Counted from the stretch's first letter, positions 1-11,297 are shown. The stretch: DNA of 64,000 nucleotides from Flaccisagitta enflata (GCA_965153355.1 OZ231128.1:47802001-47866000); one strand, 5' to 3'. Notes: generated from the sequence alone by a model not told the origin. A program made the numbers and translations.

Positions 1-67
1 CAATCCTCGGCTATCAGTCTCATGTTACCAAGACAGTTTCATCTTGTGCAAGTACAAGTATAAACTC

Positions 68-151
68 TCTCTCTGTCCCTCTGTCTCTCTGTCCCTCTGA
101 CCCTCTGTCTCTCTGTCTCTCTGTCTCTCTCTCTCTCTGTCTCTCTGTCTC

Positions 152-193
<42 letters not shown>
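68..193. repeat. impure (CT)n/(GTCT)n microsatellite
   Basis: An almost pure pyrimidine tract of CT and GTCT units. It is preceded by a unique-looking sequence (CCTCGGCTATCAGTCT..., positions 5-67) that recurs at 55172-55232, again directly in front of a (CT)n array. The open frames over it are only SLSL/RERE repeats and are not genes. Confidence 0.95.
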
Positions 194-196
<3 letters not shown>

Positions 197-235
197 CGCA
201 TCCATTGACCTTTCCCCGCCATTAGGTTGTTTCAC

Positions 236-1227
236 TGCAAAATGAACTCATAAATGTACATAGGACGTTGTCTAAAATTAGACACACTCTCTTAGTCTCT
301 TTATCTCTAAAAATACTCATGACTCATGCTAATACTCTCATACTAAAGTGTTGGATCTCACTGTAGTTGTAGGAGGCCTCGCTCCTCAAAAGCAAACAGG
401 TCAATAAAGCGTCATATAGTCTGCGGTTCCCGTTGCTCCATTGTTGGATGTTATTTTTCTAAAAGAATTTGGTTGATGGGGCAGCAGCTGGTAAAAATTG
501 ATGAAGAATATTTGCCCTTTTGTTGATCATAGGTAGTCATGGCAGAGACAAGAACTGAAAAGAACTAAAACTAGTGGCTGTCGCTAAAAGATGTGAATTG
601 CAGGTGCTAAGTATATCAGGTTCAGTTAAAATGCATTTGTTTCTTTAAAGCAAACCAAGACCCGGTATGGTAGGGGAAAAACAGGATGAAACAAGACCCT
701 ATATATAATCACTGACGGTATGGGTCTGACCAAATAGAGACGATTTACTGCACGATTTAGGGAATTCTCGTCTCCAAGAGAGACGAGAAGAGATAGCTAT
801 ATATCTAATAATAGATATACCTAGATATCGATTTCCGATACGATTTACTAATTTTTTTTTCATAATTAACTAATTAATACTAGATAATTAGCGAGTTTTG
901 TTGAATATTACAAGAGTTATTAATCATATTCATTATGTGAATAGGTTGCACTTTGAAGTAAAGTCAGGTCGCTTTTCATAGAAGATCGAAATTGGACTTG
1001 CAGTAGTCACTTTCCTTTTACTCAGTTATTAGTGCAGAGAAATCCATTTTTTTATGGCCGATGGAAAACAGTGTCAGAAGAAAATCAGTTGGTAAGAAAA
1101 GGTTTCAGTTTCATTCCAGACGTGAACAATTTGTCCATGTGCATGAGCATGGGCTGGCCAATCAATATTCTTTTCTTTTCTTCTATTGTTTTCAGTACGC
1201 CATTGATGCCCGTTCGCTCACCCAAAC
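236..1227. other. intergenic, no gene recognised
   Basis: AT-rich sequence without a convincing coding exon, RNA gene or TIR element. One diverged unit of the 36-bp minisatellite that is amplified at 1497-1994 lies at about 658-712. The short open frame at 1032-1235 has no recognisable domain. Confidence 0.6.
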
Positions 1228-1243
1228 TTGACTAAAAATCCAT

Positions 1244-1245
1244 CG

Positions 1246-1305
<60 letters not shown>

Positions 1306-1402
1306 ATGCCTTCTCTCGATCTCTCTCTCTCTCTCTCTCTTTCGATCCTCTGCCTGCCCGTTCTTGTCTGTCTGTCTGTCTGTCTGTCTGCCTCGTTCTG
1401 CT
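1244..1402. repeat. (CT)n and (GTCT)n microsatellite
   Basis: A dinucleotide CT tract interrupted by short unique bits, passing into a GTCT tract at 1367-1391. Translations on both strands are low-complexity. Confidence 0.95.
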
Positions 1403-1496
1403 GTCTGTCTCGTGTTCCATACTGATATCGGTAACCATCCAAGAAGGAGTCTCGGTCCGTCTGTCCGATCCGGGCCGATTTTTGCGGTGATTACCT

Positions 1497-1994
1497 ATAT
1501 AGTAAGGGAAAAATGGCATGAATCAAGACCCTGTATGGTAAGGGAAAAACAGCATGAACCAAAACCCTGTATGGTGAGGGAAAAACGGCATGAACCAAGA
1601 CCCTGTATGGTGAGGGAAAAACGGCATGAACCAAGACCCTGTATAATAGAAGAAAAACGGCATGAACAAAGACCTTATATAGTAAGGGAAAAACGGCATA
1701 AACCTAAACCCTATATCATGAAGGAAAAACAGCATGAACCAAGACCCTATATGGTAAGAGAAAAAAACATGAACCAAGACCCTGTATGGTAAGAGAAAAA
1801 CGGCATGAACTAAAACCCTGTATGGTAAGGGAAAAATGGCATGAACCAAGACTTTGTATAATAATGGAAAAACGGCATGAACTAAGACTTTATATGGTAA
1901 GGGAAAAACAGAATGAAACAAGACCCTAAATGGTAAGGGAAAAATGGCATGAACCAAGACCCTCTTTAGTAAGAGAAAAACGGCAAACCAAAAC
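1497..1994. repeat. 36-bp minisatellite, about 14 units
   Basis: Tandem copies of a 36-bp unit with core AAGACCCTGTATGGTAAGGG followed by AAAAACGGCATGAACC. Units differ by a few substitutions and small indels. Because 36 is a multiple of three, open frames exist on both strands (a 12-residue repeat VREKRHEPRPCM on plus and its mirror on minus). Neither has a start context, splice sites or family resemblance, so I call it non-coding. Confidence 0.9.
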
Positions 1995-2190
1995 CTTTTA
2001 TGCTATTGGAAGAAAAAAAAAGACAACAATAAAAGCCATGGAGCAGAGTCAAAGTGAATTGCTTAACGCAATTCACAAAGACATTATTTCTGAATATTAT
2101 GTTCATCTGAATCACCCCACCCAACCGTAACCCTAGATTGGACAACCTCTAACTCTAAAACCACCCGACTGAGTTCTCGAGATAAAAAAA

Positions 2191-2674
2191 GGTCGCCCAA
2201 GGGCACTAATTGGTCAGCGATACCAGTTGCCCTACTTTGCATGACTGTGAATTGGAGATAGAAGCAGGGCAGCAGCCCCGAAGGGGATGAAGTCCAGTTG
2301 AACACCAGGGGAATTTCGTGTGTCTGTCTTTCCACCCCCCGCCCTCTCAGGCCTGAAATCTGCCCATCTCAGGCCTGAAATCTTTCCTCTTAGGCCTGGA
2401 ATCTGCCCTCTCAGGCCTTGACTCTATGAGGGCAGGGATAAGGCCAGAAAGGGCAGATTTCAGGCCTGAGAAGACAGATTTCAGACCTAAGAGGGCAGAT
2501 TTAAGGTCTGAGAGGGAAGATTTCAGGCCTGAGAAGGTAGATTTCAGGCCTGAAAGGGGGATTTCAGGCCTGGGAGGGCCTTGGAGCAGACAGACAAACG
2601 GATGCACGAACAAACGAAGAAAAGTCCTGCTGTGTTCTACAAGACTTTGTCCCCATCCGGGCCGCTGCCCAACA
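2191..2674 (+). mobile_element. family B element, complete copy
   Basis: Starts with GGTCGCCCAAGGGC and the TTGGTCAGCGATACC core. A left arm (GGGCAGCAGCCCCGAAGGGG and on, from 2265) is followed by a minisatellite of about 23 bp (CAGGCCTGAAATCTGCCC type, 2340-2580). A right arm then ends TCCGGGCCGCTGCCC, the inverted counterpart of the left arm. The minisatellite flips direction in the middle, so this copy may be composite. No coding capacity. Confidence 0.75.
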
Positions 2675-3720
2675 ACGTACATACCATCGAAGCCCAGCAG
2701 CCAGGGAGGGGCCGAAGAACTACGATTCCCCACGAGGCAATTATGTCTTGGTTTTGGGGTTATTGATTATGAGGGGTCTTAAAAATGTAAGATGTGAGCT
2801 TTCTCAGGTTTGTTGGTCATACTATCTTGCTAAAAAGTTTATCGGCGAGATGGGTTGTTGTTCATTTATTCATAAATAAACACAAAAAACATTTTAGAAT
2901 TGCAGGCAGTAGTTGGTAAGACCTCTGTTGGCATCAACTTTATGCGCCTCATTAGACTTTCGTAGCAAAATTAATAGTAAGAGGGCTTGATGTTCTCCCA
3001 CATCATGGAGGGACATTTGTTCATCTTTTAATCCTGACATTGACATAGCACCTTTTTCATATTGGACCAAAGTAAAGACATGGATTCAAGACTGAAGTAA
3101 TTCCAGACCATGCCTACAGTTTGAAGTGCCATTTCTGTATTCTATCGGCTCACTGTACAATAGGGTGACTTAAAATATGGTCAAATCCGAATCTCGTCTT
3201 CCTTGCGGGAGAAATGTGACCATTTCCATCATAGATGGTAACTCTAAAATCTGGAGATGATCAGACAAAGTTTACTCACAGCCGCAACCCCACCCCATTC
3301 CCATTATAAAAGATAAGAAGCTGCAGAGGCCAAAATCCTTCCTGTATATTTTCTATGGGAAATGAGGGGGGGTTGCGGCCATGAGTAAACTTCATTTGAT
3401 TGCCACCAGATTTTAGGGTTATCATCTGTGATGGAAATGGTATCATTTCTCCCGCAAGGGAGACCAGATTCAAATATGACCATATTTTCAGTCACCCTAC
3501 TGTACAAGTTGTTTGTCTTTGACGACTTATTGCTGAGAATCAAATAATTTAGAATGCAACTATTTCGCCATTTTCGCCATGAGGTAGCGATCTTATTTTG
3601 CTTGACATTTCTAAAGGGATTGAGCAAGAGTAATGGGGTTTTTGCCATTTGACTAGAAATTCGATGTAGTTTCTGAATCTCACTGTTTTCATTGCTTATC
3701 TAGCATTTATGCCTGATAAC
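2675..3720. other. intergenic, diverged inverted segments
   Basis: No gene recognised. Two related stretches face each other: 3175-3300 (AAATATGGTCAAATCCGAATC) and its approximate reverse complement near 3360-3490. They look like the arms of an old foldback repeat about 310 bp long. Confidence 0.5.
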
Positions 3721-3724
3721 GCTT

Positions 3725-5220
3725 GCCGATATACATACCAGTAATGGCGGCTGTCGCCGTGAGGAAAAAAGTCGTAAGCATTGGTCACTTTTCACCATGC
3801 TTTTATCTTCAGTCACTGAAATTTTTTTTTTTTGTTAGATCAAGTCAAAAGCAAATTGTATGTATTGATTGCACTGAAAATCAAAGAAAAATAGGACCGA
3901 GCCAAATGAGCTAGATGAGCTAAAACATTCTAAATTATTTAACCAAACAACCAACTTTGCTCACTGACATGTTTTTTTGTATTTGCATGCTTGAATCAAA
4001 ACATTAATTCATTCATCATATTTAAAATCAGAGAAAAAGAGCAAGCTAAATGAGCTAAATGAGCTAGAATACTTAAAAACGCCCTCACAGATGAGCAGCT
4101 CTACTCACTGACATGTTTTTTTTATTTGCTTGCTTAATCAAGTATGAAAATATTTATTTATTTATCATATTTGAAATCAGAAAGAATAGACTGAGCTAAG
4201 TGAGCTAAATGAGCTAAAATGCTCAAAAACGCCCTCACAGATGAGCAGCTGTGCTCATAAACATGTTTTTTTGTATTTGCATGCTCAAGTAAACATAAGC
4301 ACACTCCTTTATTGATCCTACACAAAATCATAAAAAACATAAAAAAATTTCATTCGAAATTTTCGCAAATAAATCTTTAAAAAATCATAGCGCAAAAAAT
4401 ATTTGTTGTAGAGCATTCTACTTGGCGCCAAATGAAAGAGAATTATCAAATTTACTTACCCTATCAATTTCGTCTGAGGGTGCAATCGGTCGGTGGAGAT
4501 GCTCAACTTTCCCATAAGAAAATGAAAACCTTGTTTCTCTCGAATATATCAAAAAGTTGAAGACTGACTTCAACTTTTTTCCCGATGATTCAACCAGACA
4601 ACCAGCTTTGCTCACTGACATGCTTTCTTGTATTTGTATGCCTAAATCAAAACATCAATTTATTCATCCTATTTAAAATCAGAGAAAAAGCACAAGCTAA
4701 ATTAGCTAAATGAGCTAGAATATTTGAAAACGCCCTTACAGAGGAGCAGCTCTGCTCACTGACATGTTTTTTTTTAATTTGCTTGCTTAAACAAGTTTAA
4801 AAAAATATTTATTCATTTATCATATTTGAAATCAGAAAGAATAGACTGAGCTAAGTGAGCTAAATGAGCTGAAATGCTCAAAAACGCCCTCACAGATGAG
4901 CAGCTGTGCTCATAAACATGTTTTCTTGTATTTGCATGCTCAAACAAACATAAATACACTCTTTTATTGATCCTACACAAAATCGTAAAAAATCAAAAAA
5001 AATTTCATTCGAATTTTTCATAAATAAATCTTTAAAAAATCATAGCACAAAAAATATTTGTTGTAGAGCATTCTGCTTGGCGCCAAATGAAAGAGAATTA
5101 TCAAATTTACTTACCCTATCAATTTCATTGGAGGCCCCAATCGGTCGGTGGAGATTCCCAACTTCCGCATAAGAAAATGAAAACCCTGTTTCTCTCGAAT
5201 AGTTAAGCTTCACTAGAAGG
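3725..5220. repeat. family C repeat, about 655-bp tandem duplication
   Basis: Two head-to-tail units of about 655 bp: the AGAATAGACTGAGCTAAGTG block at 4178 recurs at 4838, and CAAATGAAAGAGAATTATCA at 4433 recurs at 5085. Each unit has GAGCTAAATGAGCT motifs, an ACGCCCTCACAGATGAGCAG block and a TTGGCGCCAAATGAAAG block. The first also has a terminal hairpin AAGTTGAAG/CTTCAACTT (4553-4577). Reverse-oriented relatives lie at 56852-57325 and 60618-61020. No coding capacity. Confidence 0.8.
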
Positions 5221-6311
5221 CATCTCAAGGGACTGGTTCATTTCATGCCATCTAGGCGGGGTGCCCTATAGCCAATCATGCACGTTTCTGCACCATACTA
5301 AATACATTCAAATATGCTTTGATCATTCTTACATTCTATCTTTTGGTTTGATACACAATTAAATAGGCACAGATAGCTGCTAGGAAGTGGCAACAAAAAG
5401 AATTTGGATCTTCTTTTACTTTTTAGATGCGTTATTGCATCTCTATAAGAGGGTCTGTCTGTCGGTCCGTCAGTCCATCCATCCGTCGGTCCCTTATGCC
5501 TCTTCTGATATCACGCAAATGACGCATCGAGTTGCCCGCCTGGGCTTGTTGCAAAAAGTAAACAGTCGCTGTTATCATCATTCATTAACCAGTTCGCCAC
5601 CTGAATCACCATGAATGAGACTAGAAAAGTGACTGCAGTGCTTGGTAACACAAACTTCATCGGCTATTCGACTTTTCACTCTTCTTCTTCATCATCATCT
5701 TCTTCCTCTCCCTTTCACTTCACTTTGTCTGTTTCTTTCACTTCCTCTTCATCATAATCATCGGTGCTCCTCTTCATCATCGGTATACCTCTTCATCGTC
5801 ATCGGTATCCTTCTTCATCATCGTCATCGCTGTCATCGGTAATTTTTTTCCGTCTTTGGCCATAGCTTATCCACCTCCTTATCCTAAACTCACTTAGTTT
5901 GTCAGATGCCTTCAAAGCGAGCAAAATATTCCCAAGAAACCCCATTTTTCATGCGCTATAGTGAAATTTGCCTAATAGGCGGGTGCCTTATATGCGGGGC
6001 TTATCAACAAAGGAATAAAGAGAAAAAAGTTGGGACTTTTCAAATCATGCCTTGATGCGAGGGATGCCTTATTAGCGGGTGCGCTCTAGTGAAGCTCGAC
6101 TGTATGTCAAAAAGTCGAAGACTGACTTCGACTTTTTTCCCGATTAGCAAGATAGTAGAGGCTTTTTGTTTTGTTTTAAAAGACTTTAAATGGGGCCCAT
6201 TTCAGGTGAGAATCTTGTTCTGGTGCTTGGTGGGCCTAATCAACTTTCCTTCAAGCCTGATCTCTGTCTTGACTGCCCTGAATTGGGGTCAAGCAAATAT
6301 GAAGAGCAGTT
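5221..6311. other. intergenic; TCATCATC-rich tract and a MITE-like end
   Basis: Contains an impure TCATCATC/CTTCTT tract (5680-5840) and at 5945-6095 a fragment ending TTATTAGCGGGTGCGCTCTAG...CTGTA. That is the right end of the TA-CAGT MITE seen complete at 45692-45865. A family C hairpin (AAAAGTCGAAG, ACTGA, CTTCGACTTTT) follows at 6109-6136. No gene recognised. Confidence 0.6.
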
Positions 6312-6442
6312 TAAAGGCAGTTAAAGGTCAGCAGTACCCATGCCCTGCTTAATCAGTTTGAAATTAATCTTGAGGGGGAGCAGGGCAGCAGCCCCAAAGG
6401 GGATGAAGTCCGGTAGAACACAGGGGGAATCTGTCCCTCATT
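6312..6442 (+). mobile_element. family B, 5' half only
   Basis: Carries the GGTCAGCAGTACCCATGCCC core and the left arm GGGCAGCAGCCCCAAAGGGG...GAACACAGGGGG. It is then cut off before any minisatellite. The adjoining TTTACGACTTTTTTCC segment matches the end of family C. Confidence 0.7.
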
Positions 6443-6674
6443 TACGACTTTTTTCCTATGGCGAGAGCCGTCCTTACTGGTAAATTATTTCTGAATTTCC
6501 TAGTGTGATAGGGATAGTTATGTTAGATAGTTATGCTAGATAGTTATGCTAGATCTATTGGAACAGCGTAAGAGTATCCACAAGTCTGAGAAAATACGAA
6601 TTTTTATGGCTGCAGCATGTAGCATCAAAAATGAAGCGCGTGAAGAAAATATTGGAGCATTGATGGATAACAAG

Positions 6675-7221
6675 TCATCCAAGGATTGCACATGGTCAGC
6701 GGTACCCGATGCCCTGCTTGGAGTGATAGCTGAAGAAGTGGTGTGAGAGCAGGGCAGCGGCCCCAAAGGGCCGATGTCCTGTAGGACACAGGGGTGAACC
6801 ATTACGTACGTCTGTCCTGACAAGGCTGATTAAGGGCCTTGAAGAGCTAATTTTAGGCCTCAAACGACTGATTTTTGGCCGAGTGGGCTGATTTTGGGCT
6901 TGAGAGGACTAATTTGGGGCCTGAGAGGGGCCGGGGGGGAGCTAATTTTGTGCCTCAGAGGACTGTTTTTGGCCTGAGTCGGCTGATTTTGGGCTTGAGA
7001 GGGCTATTTTGGGGCCTGAAAGGGGCCTCAGGGGGGGAGCTAATTTTGGGCCTCAGAGGACTGATTTTTTGCCTGAGTGGGCTGATTTTGGGCTTGAGAG
7101 GGCTAATTTGGGGCCCGAGAGGGGCCTCGGGGGGGGGGGGGGACGGACGTACGGACAGACGTACGTAATGGTCCACCCCTGTGTCCTACAGGACATCGGC
7201 CCTTTGGGGCCGCTGCCCAAA
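6675..7221 (+). mobile_element. family B element inserted in an exon
   Basis: The best complete copy. It begins TCATCCAAGGATTGCACATGG and ends GGGGCCGCTGCCCAA. Left arm 6752-6817 and right arm 7153-7218 are reverse complements over 66 bp with one mismatch. Between them is a directional minisatellite of about 24 bp (GGCCTGAGAGGGCTGATTTT type), then a G-run and an ACGGAC tract. AAG flanks both sides (6672-6674 and 7222-7224). Removing the element restores an uninterrupted coding frame (MDNK-DLETEFK). No coding capacity, so it must be mobilised in trans. Confidence 0.85.
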
Positions 7222-9350
7222 AAGGATCTGGAGACTGAATTCAAAATATGCCCAAACTGCTCGGAAACATTTGCTAAAAATGGCCGTATTTGTCCAAAGT
7301 GTCACACTTCATACAAGCAGTACCTGATAGATAACCCAGAAGATGATAATCATGAGGACTCAAAGGACTGGAGCCCCACATCACACTATTCCCATGTTCC
7401 AAATAACCATCCCAACAGAACACAAAGTCTCAGTTATGGACCCGCTTTTAGGGAATCCTAATTCTAAGTTCAATATTCATGCTCTCTGTAATCTCATAAA
7501 GACTGAAGCTCCCATTGATGCAAGGAATGATTGCAAATGGACGTACCTGGCAGCTGATGCTGCCATTGCACTACAGGTGTGTTGTTTTTCTTCTTGGTTA
7601 GTATATGATAAATGTCTGTTATAGCATGAGACATCTTATTAAACCTGGGGCACCATATCTTACCATAGGTCTACGATCTGAAGAACAAAACAAAGACCTG
7701 TGATCTATGTGGTAAGGTCTTTCATGGCAATGATTTATTACAAAAACATTTTGAAAATGATCATCCTGGTGAAAGCGTCGTTGATCATCATCGAGCGACA
7801 TTTGATTGGATAACTGTGCTGCCGGGGCTAGATCACTATCGTATGAACTATGCTAAGGCGATTGTGCATGCTTTCTGGGACGTATATTTTCGAGACATAT
7901 GTTATGAGCTGGGTTATGAAACTGAAAGTGCCTTGAACCTTGCATACAGCTGCTCGGATTTACATAAAACAGATCAAGTGCTTGGTATATCATCAAACTA
8001 ATAACAGATCAGGAGCAGTATGAAACATATTTGATACTGTTAAACCCTACTCCAACGGATTTAAAAGGATCAGTAAATTTTATCTCTTATAGACGATATT
8101 CTGTTAGAGCTAACATAGGAAATGAAAAAAAAAGCCAGACAGAAGGGCTAAAGAATATGCATCTATTATGGGGAGAGTTTCAACAGTATCACTAAAAACA
8201 CTAAATGATTTCTCTTAAGGTGCCATGCTACAGAGTGGTAGTGAAATCCTTGTCAAACACTACCAAGAAGTTCACCCAGGGGACTGGTCTGAAGAGAATT
8301 TTTTCAATTTTCTATCAAACACCAAGAATGAAAACATCAAACTTTTGGGTGAAGTCACTTTTGACCATGTACTTGGGTATTTTATACTCAAGTCCGGAAT
8401 TAGAAAATGTAATTTTGAGTATTTCTGGACTGGGAAGACACTTGCAAAGAATCTATTCTTCTCTAAAAATCACCCACAGTATCGCAAATTGACTCTATTT
8501 CTGGATTTTGACCTTGCTCAAATGCCCGAAACAATGTGCAGTCAATACAAGTCTACTGTTGGTGTAAGAGTGGAAGGAAAAGGGAGCTCAGAAGAGCCTA
8601 TTTGTGAAAATTTTGATTTCATTGTGGAGTGGGTAAACAAGGCCCTAAAACAACATTTAAGCTGGGCGCCAACCCACAAGACATGGCTTACCGCTTGTCG
8701 CTCATTTAACTTCATGCGAGATCTCAAATCGAATCTTGACCAATATCTCCCTTTTTCAAGGTTAGTCAGTTGTAACTGGTAAATGTCAGTTCATCTATTC
8801 TTTTTCATCTTCCTCAATGTCGCTGTCTTCTGCTTGTTTAGTTTTGCCCATTTTTTGTCTTCATCTTCCATTAAGCAGTAGCTCGAGGGGACAAATATAT
8901 GCGGAATCCCCTTAACGATTCCTTTTACAATTACAACCCAAATCCTGAAGTAAAAATCTTAGATAAAAGAAAGCAAGGCTGAAATCTTCTGTTGAGTAAA
9001 AAGCCAAGCATGTCTGTCTCAATGTGTGTTTCATTTATTAGGGATGGATTTAATGATGGTCACAAAAAATGTGCCATGGATAGTATGGTAAAGCATCTTC
9101 GTGTTCATGCATTCGATAACGGGAGGTATTTGCGCAACAAAAATTTGACATCACCTAATGGAACTCAAATTGACCAGTCATTACTGCAAATACGGCAGGT
9201 AAGACAGAAATTGTTAATTGAGACCAGCTACAATGAACTCTATAACCAACTATGTCTGTTAGATGGTTGGTTGGACAGTCTCACTTTGCTATTAAAGTAA
9301 CTATGGGCGGTTTTTGCATTACTTTTTCTTCCTAAATGCTTGGTTAGCCT

Positions 9351-9422
9351 TTTTTAGTCGCGTGCTACGCGACCCTACACCCCCTGCACGTGACTTTGGT
9401 GGCAGTGTATCCGGCCTTGATT
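9351..9422 (+). mobile_element. family A, short deletion copy
   Basis: Has both ends, TTTTTAGTCGCGTGCTACGCG and GTGTATCCGGCCTTG, but has lost the internal core and microsatellite. It lies in the intron before the last exon of the broken gene. Confidence 0.75.
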
Positions 9423-9959
9423 ACATGTGCACAGCAAACATGTATTTACCTATTGGGTTTATTGGTTTCTCTGTGTATCCAAACGCATAACCCTCACCAA
9501 TAATTTTTCTTCATCTTTATTTGGTTGAATGCCTCATTGGCTTTCTCCACAGCTGTCCCCATCCATTTGCTTGTATATTGTCCATGCGCTTTGAAAATCT
9601 TAACAGGTTGGAGAAGAAAACCAAAAGATTTTGTACAAGAACTACATAGAGAGTGGAGAAATAAAGGATCGCTTGTTAACAAAGATTTGACTTGAAAACT
9701 GATTTGTGTGAGTTCTACAATGATTGTCGTAATTTCAAAATTTGCATCTTGAAACTTACTTGACCAGAAGATTGCCCATTTCTACAAAAAAAGGTACAGG
9801 GGTATGATTTACACGACAGGAGCAGGAGTTTCAAGGACCATTAGTTGCTTGCTCGGGCTTGCTAGTGAGTACCCACTTTATTATCACTTTTTTGCCACTT
9901 TTATGCGTGATTACTTTTCTATCACCATATTGAATTCACAATGTTAAGTGCATGTAGAG

Positions 9960-10534
9960 CAACAGAATATGGCATTCTGGCGTAAAACCTGTTAAAATCA
10001 GCGACTTCGGCATGCAAGCTTATGCTTGCTCATGTCTGCTCATTCATTCTTGTGGATATTCAAGGGCTCAATATGCAACATATAAGATTTCATGACATTG
10101 CCTTTTTATGAGGCCAAGCAGAAAAGGAGAAATCTTGGCTAAACCCGCTAAAACCAGCGACTTTAGCATGCTTGCTCATGCTTGCTCATGCATGCTCACT
10201 TACTCTTTTTTGTCACCATATAGAGTCTCATGATGTTAGATAATTATGTGGAGGACAAAAATAGGGAATTTTGCATGTAAACCCGCTAAAACCAGCGACT
10301 TTAGCATGCTTGCTCATGCTTGCTCATGCATGCTCACTTACTCTTTTTTGTCACCATATAGAGTCTCATGATGTTAGATAATTATGTGGAGGACAAAAAT
10401 AGGGAATTTTGCATGTAAACCCGCTAAAACCAGCGACTTTAGCATGCTTGCTCATGCTTGCTCATGCTTGCTCATATTTGCTCATGCATGCTCACTTACT
10501 CTTTTTTGTCACCATTTAGAGTCTCATGATGTTA
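9960..10534. repeat. 139-bp satellite with GCTTGCTCATGCTT core
   Basis: At least three close tandem units begin TAAACCCGCTAAAACCAGCG at about 10140, 10279 and 10418, with more diverged units at about 9985. Each contains TTGCTCATGCTTGCTCATGC, ACTCTTTTTTGTCACCATAT and CTCATGATGTTAGATAATTA. The array resumes at 11298 after a mobile element inserted in the last unit. Confidence 0.9.
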
Positions 10535-11297
10535 CCCTGCTTTCAATATCGAGTGTTACCAGCAAAACCTTTATTGCGTCTAAAGTATTTATTTTTAGAA
10601 AATCCGGTTGGTTTTGTTTAGAATTACATAACTTACTATTATTTCATGCACAATTTCGTTATGCTGGGTCTTGCGGTTTATCGTCCACATGTTTTTGAAA
10701 TTTGATGAAATTTGAGCGAAATTTGCTTAAAAAAACACAATTTTGAGCAATTTTATATGTATGAACCCTTATAAACTTTGTGCATCATGAGCTGGAATGA
10801 CCAAATAAGTCATGTATAGTCAATAATTGACACTTAATTTGTATCACTTTAGCTTTTCATCTTTCTATAAGACTTTTAGTGCTGAAATACAGTTGTTGTT
10901 ATTTGAAACCTGCTCAAACTTCAAAAATTAAAAGGAAAACCCAGATTTTCCACATAGATTTCAATGATTTGGTCTTTTTCTACAGAGATACATAAACTGA
11001 GACTAAAACCTTCTTTCAAGACAAATCTGGCCATTTTTGCTTGATTTGTTAAGAAATGACAATGATTCAATATCACAGTGTCAGTTAATCAATTTTTAAA
11101 AAAATCCTCTAATGATGTTTATCTCATTTTCATTCAAAATCATGTGGAAGCCAAACGGCTTGAGCCAGTCCTTTGAAATTTTGCATGTACAAATGGTAGG
11201 TTATATGCTTTTTGGCAAATTCAACCTGAATTTCCAAAAATGTATACTTTAGACGCAATAAAGGTTTTGCTGGTAACACTTGATATTGAAAGCAGGG
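10535..11297. mobile_element. 763-bp TIR element, TA target site
   Basis: Terminal inverted repeats of 53 bp start CCCTGCTTTCAATATC and differ at one position between ends (10535-10587 and 11245-11297). TA flanks both sides (10533-10534, 11298-11299). The uninterrupted satellite units next door read GATGTTAGATAA, so the empty site is visible and the TA duplication is directly supported. No transposase frame is present, so it is a non-autonomous element. The TA duplication fits the Tc1/mariner superfamily, although the CCCTGC terminus is not a typical end for it. Confidence 0.9.

Larger units (their letters stand above)
6546..9690 (+). pseudogene. broken intron-containing zinc-finger gene, family not recognised
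   Basis: Pieces of one protein can be followed in order. 6546-6674 encodes MLDLLEQRKSIHKSEKIRIF and on to ALMDNK. 7225 onward encodes DLETEFKICPNC...CPKCHTSY, a CxxC/CxxC zinc ribbon. 7452-7576 encodes NPNSKFNIHALCNLIK.... An intron at 7577-7668 has matching phase 0. 7669 onward encodes a C2H2 finger CDLCGKVF...HFENDH, then WITVLPGLDHYRMNYAKAIV. Later pieces encode QEQYETYLILLNPTPTDL (frame change near 7975), an Arg-rich stretch (frame change in an A9 run near 8126-8134), and LQSGSEILVKHYQEVHPGDW (8225-8765) after an in-frame TAA at 8216-8218. Two more exons, 9042-9198 and 9607-9690, join in perfect phase to a TGA at 9690. A family B element (6675-7221) sits inside the first exon, and another frame change lies near 7430-7460. 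Intact splice sites argue against a processed copy. I infer a decayed or duplicated gene; the function is unknown. Confidence 0.7.

Noticed and set aside
1364-1957. Overlapping 142- and 144-residue open frames on opposite strands with a 12-residue repeat
   Set aside because: A 36-bp minisatellite keeps all in-phase frames open. There is no start context, domain or splice evidence on either strand.
1497-1994. Direct repeats of about 36 bp suggesting a CRISPR array
   Set aside because: Units are contiguous with no unique spacers, and the context is animal nuclear DNA.
6700-6745. TGGTCAGCGG as a tRNA-like A box, making family B a SINE
   Set aside because: The spacing of the A-box match is off by one and no B box follows. 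No poly(A) or tRNA-like fold was seen.
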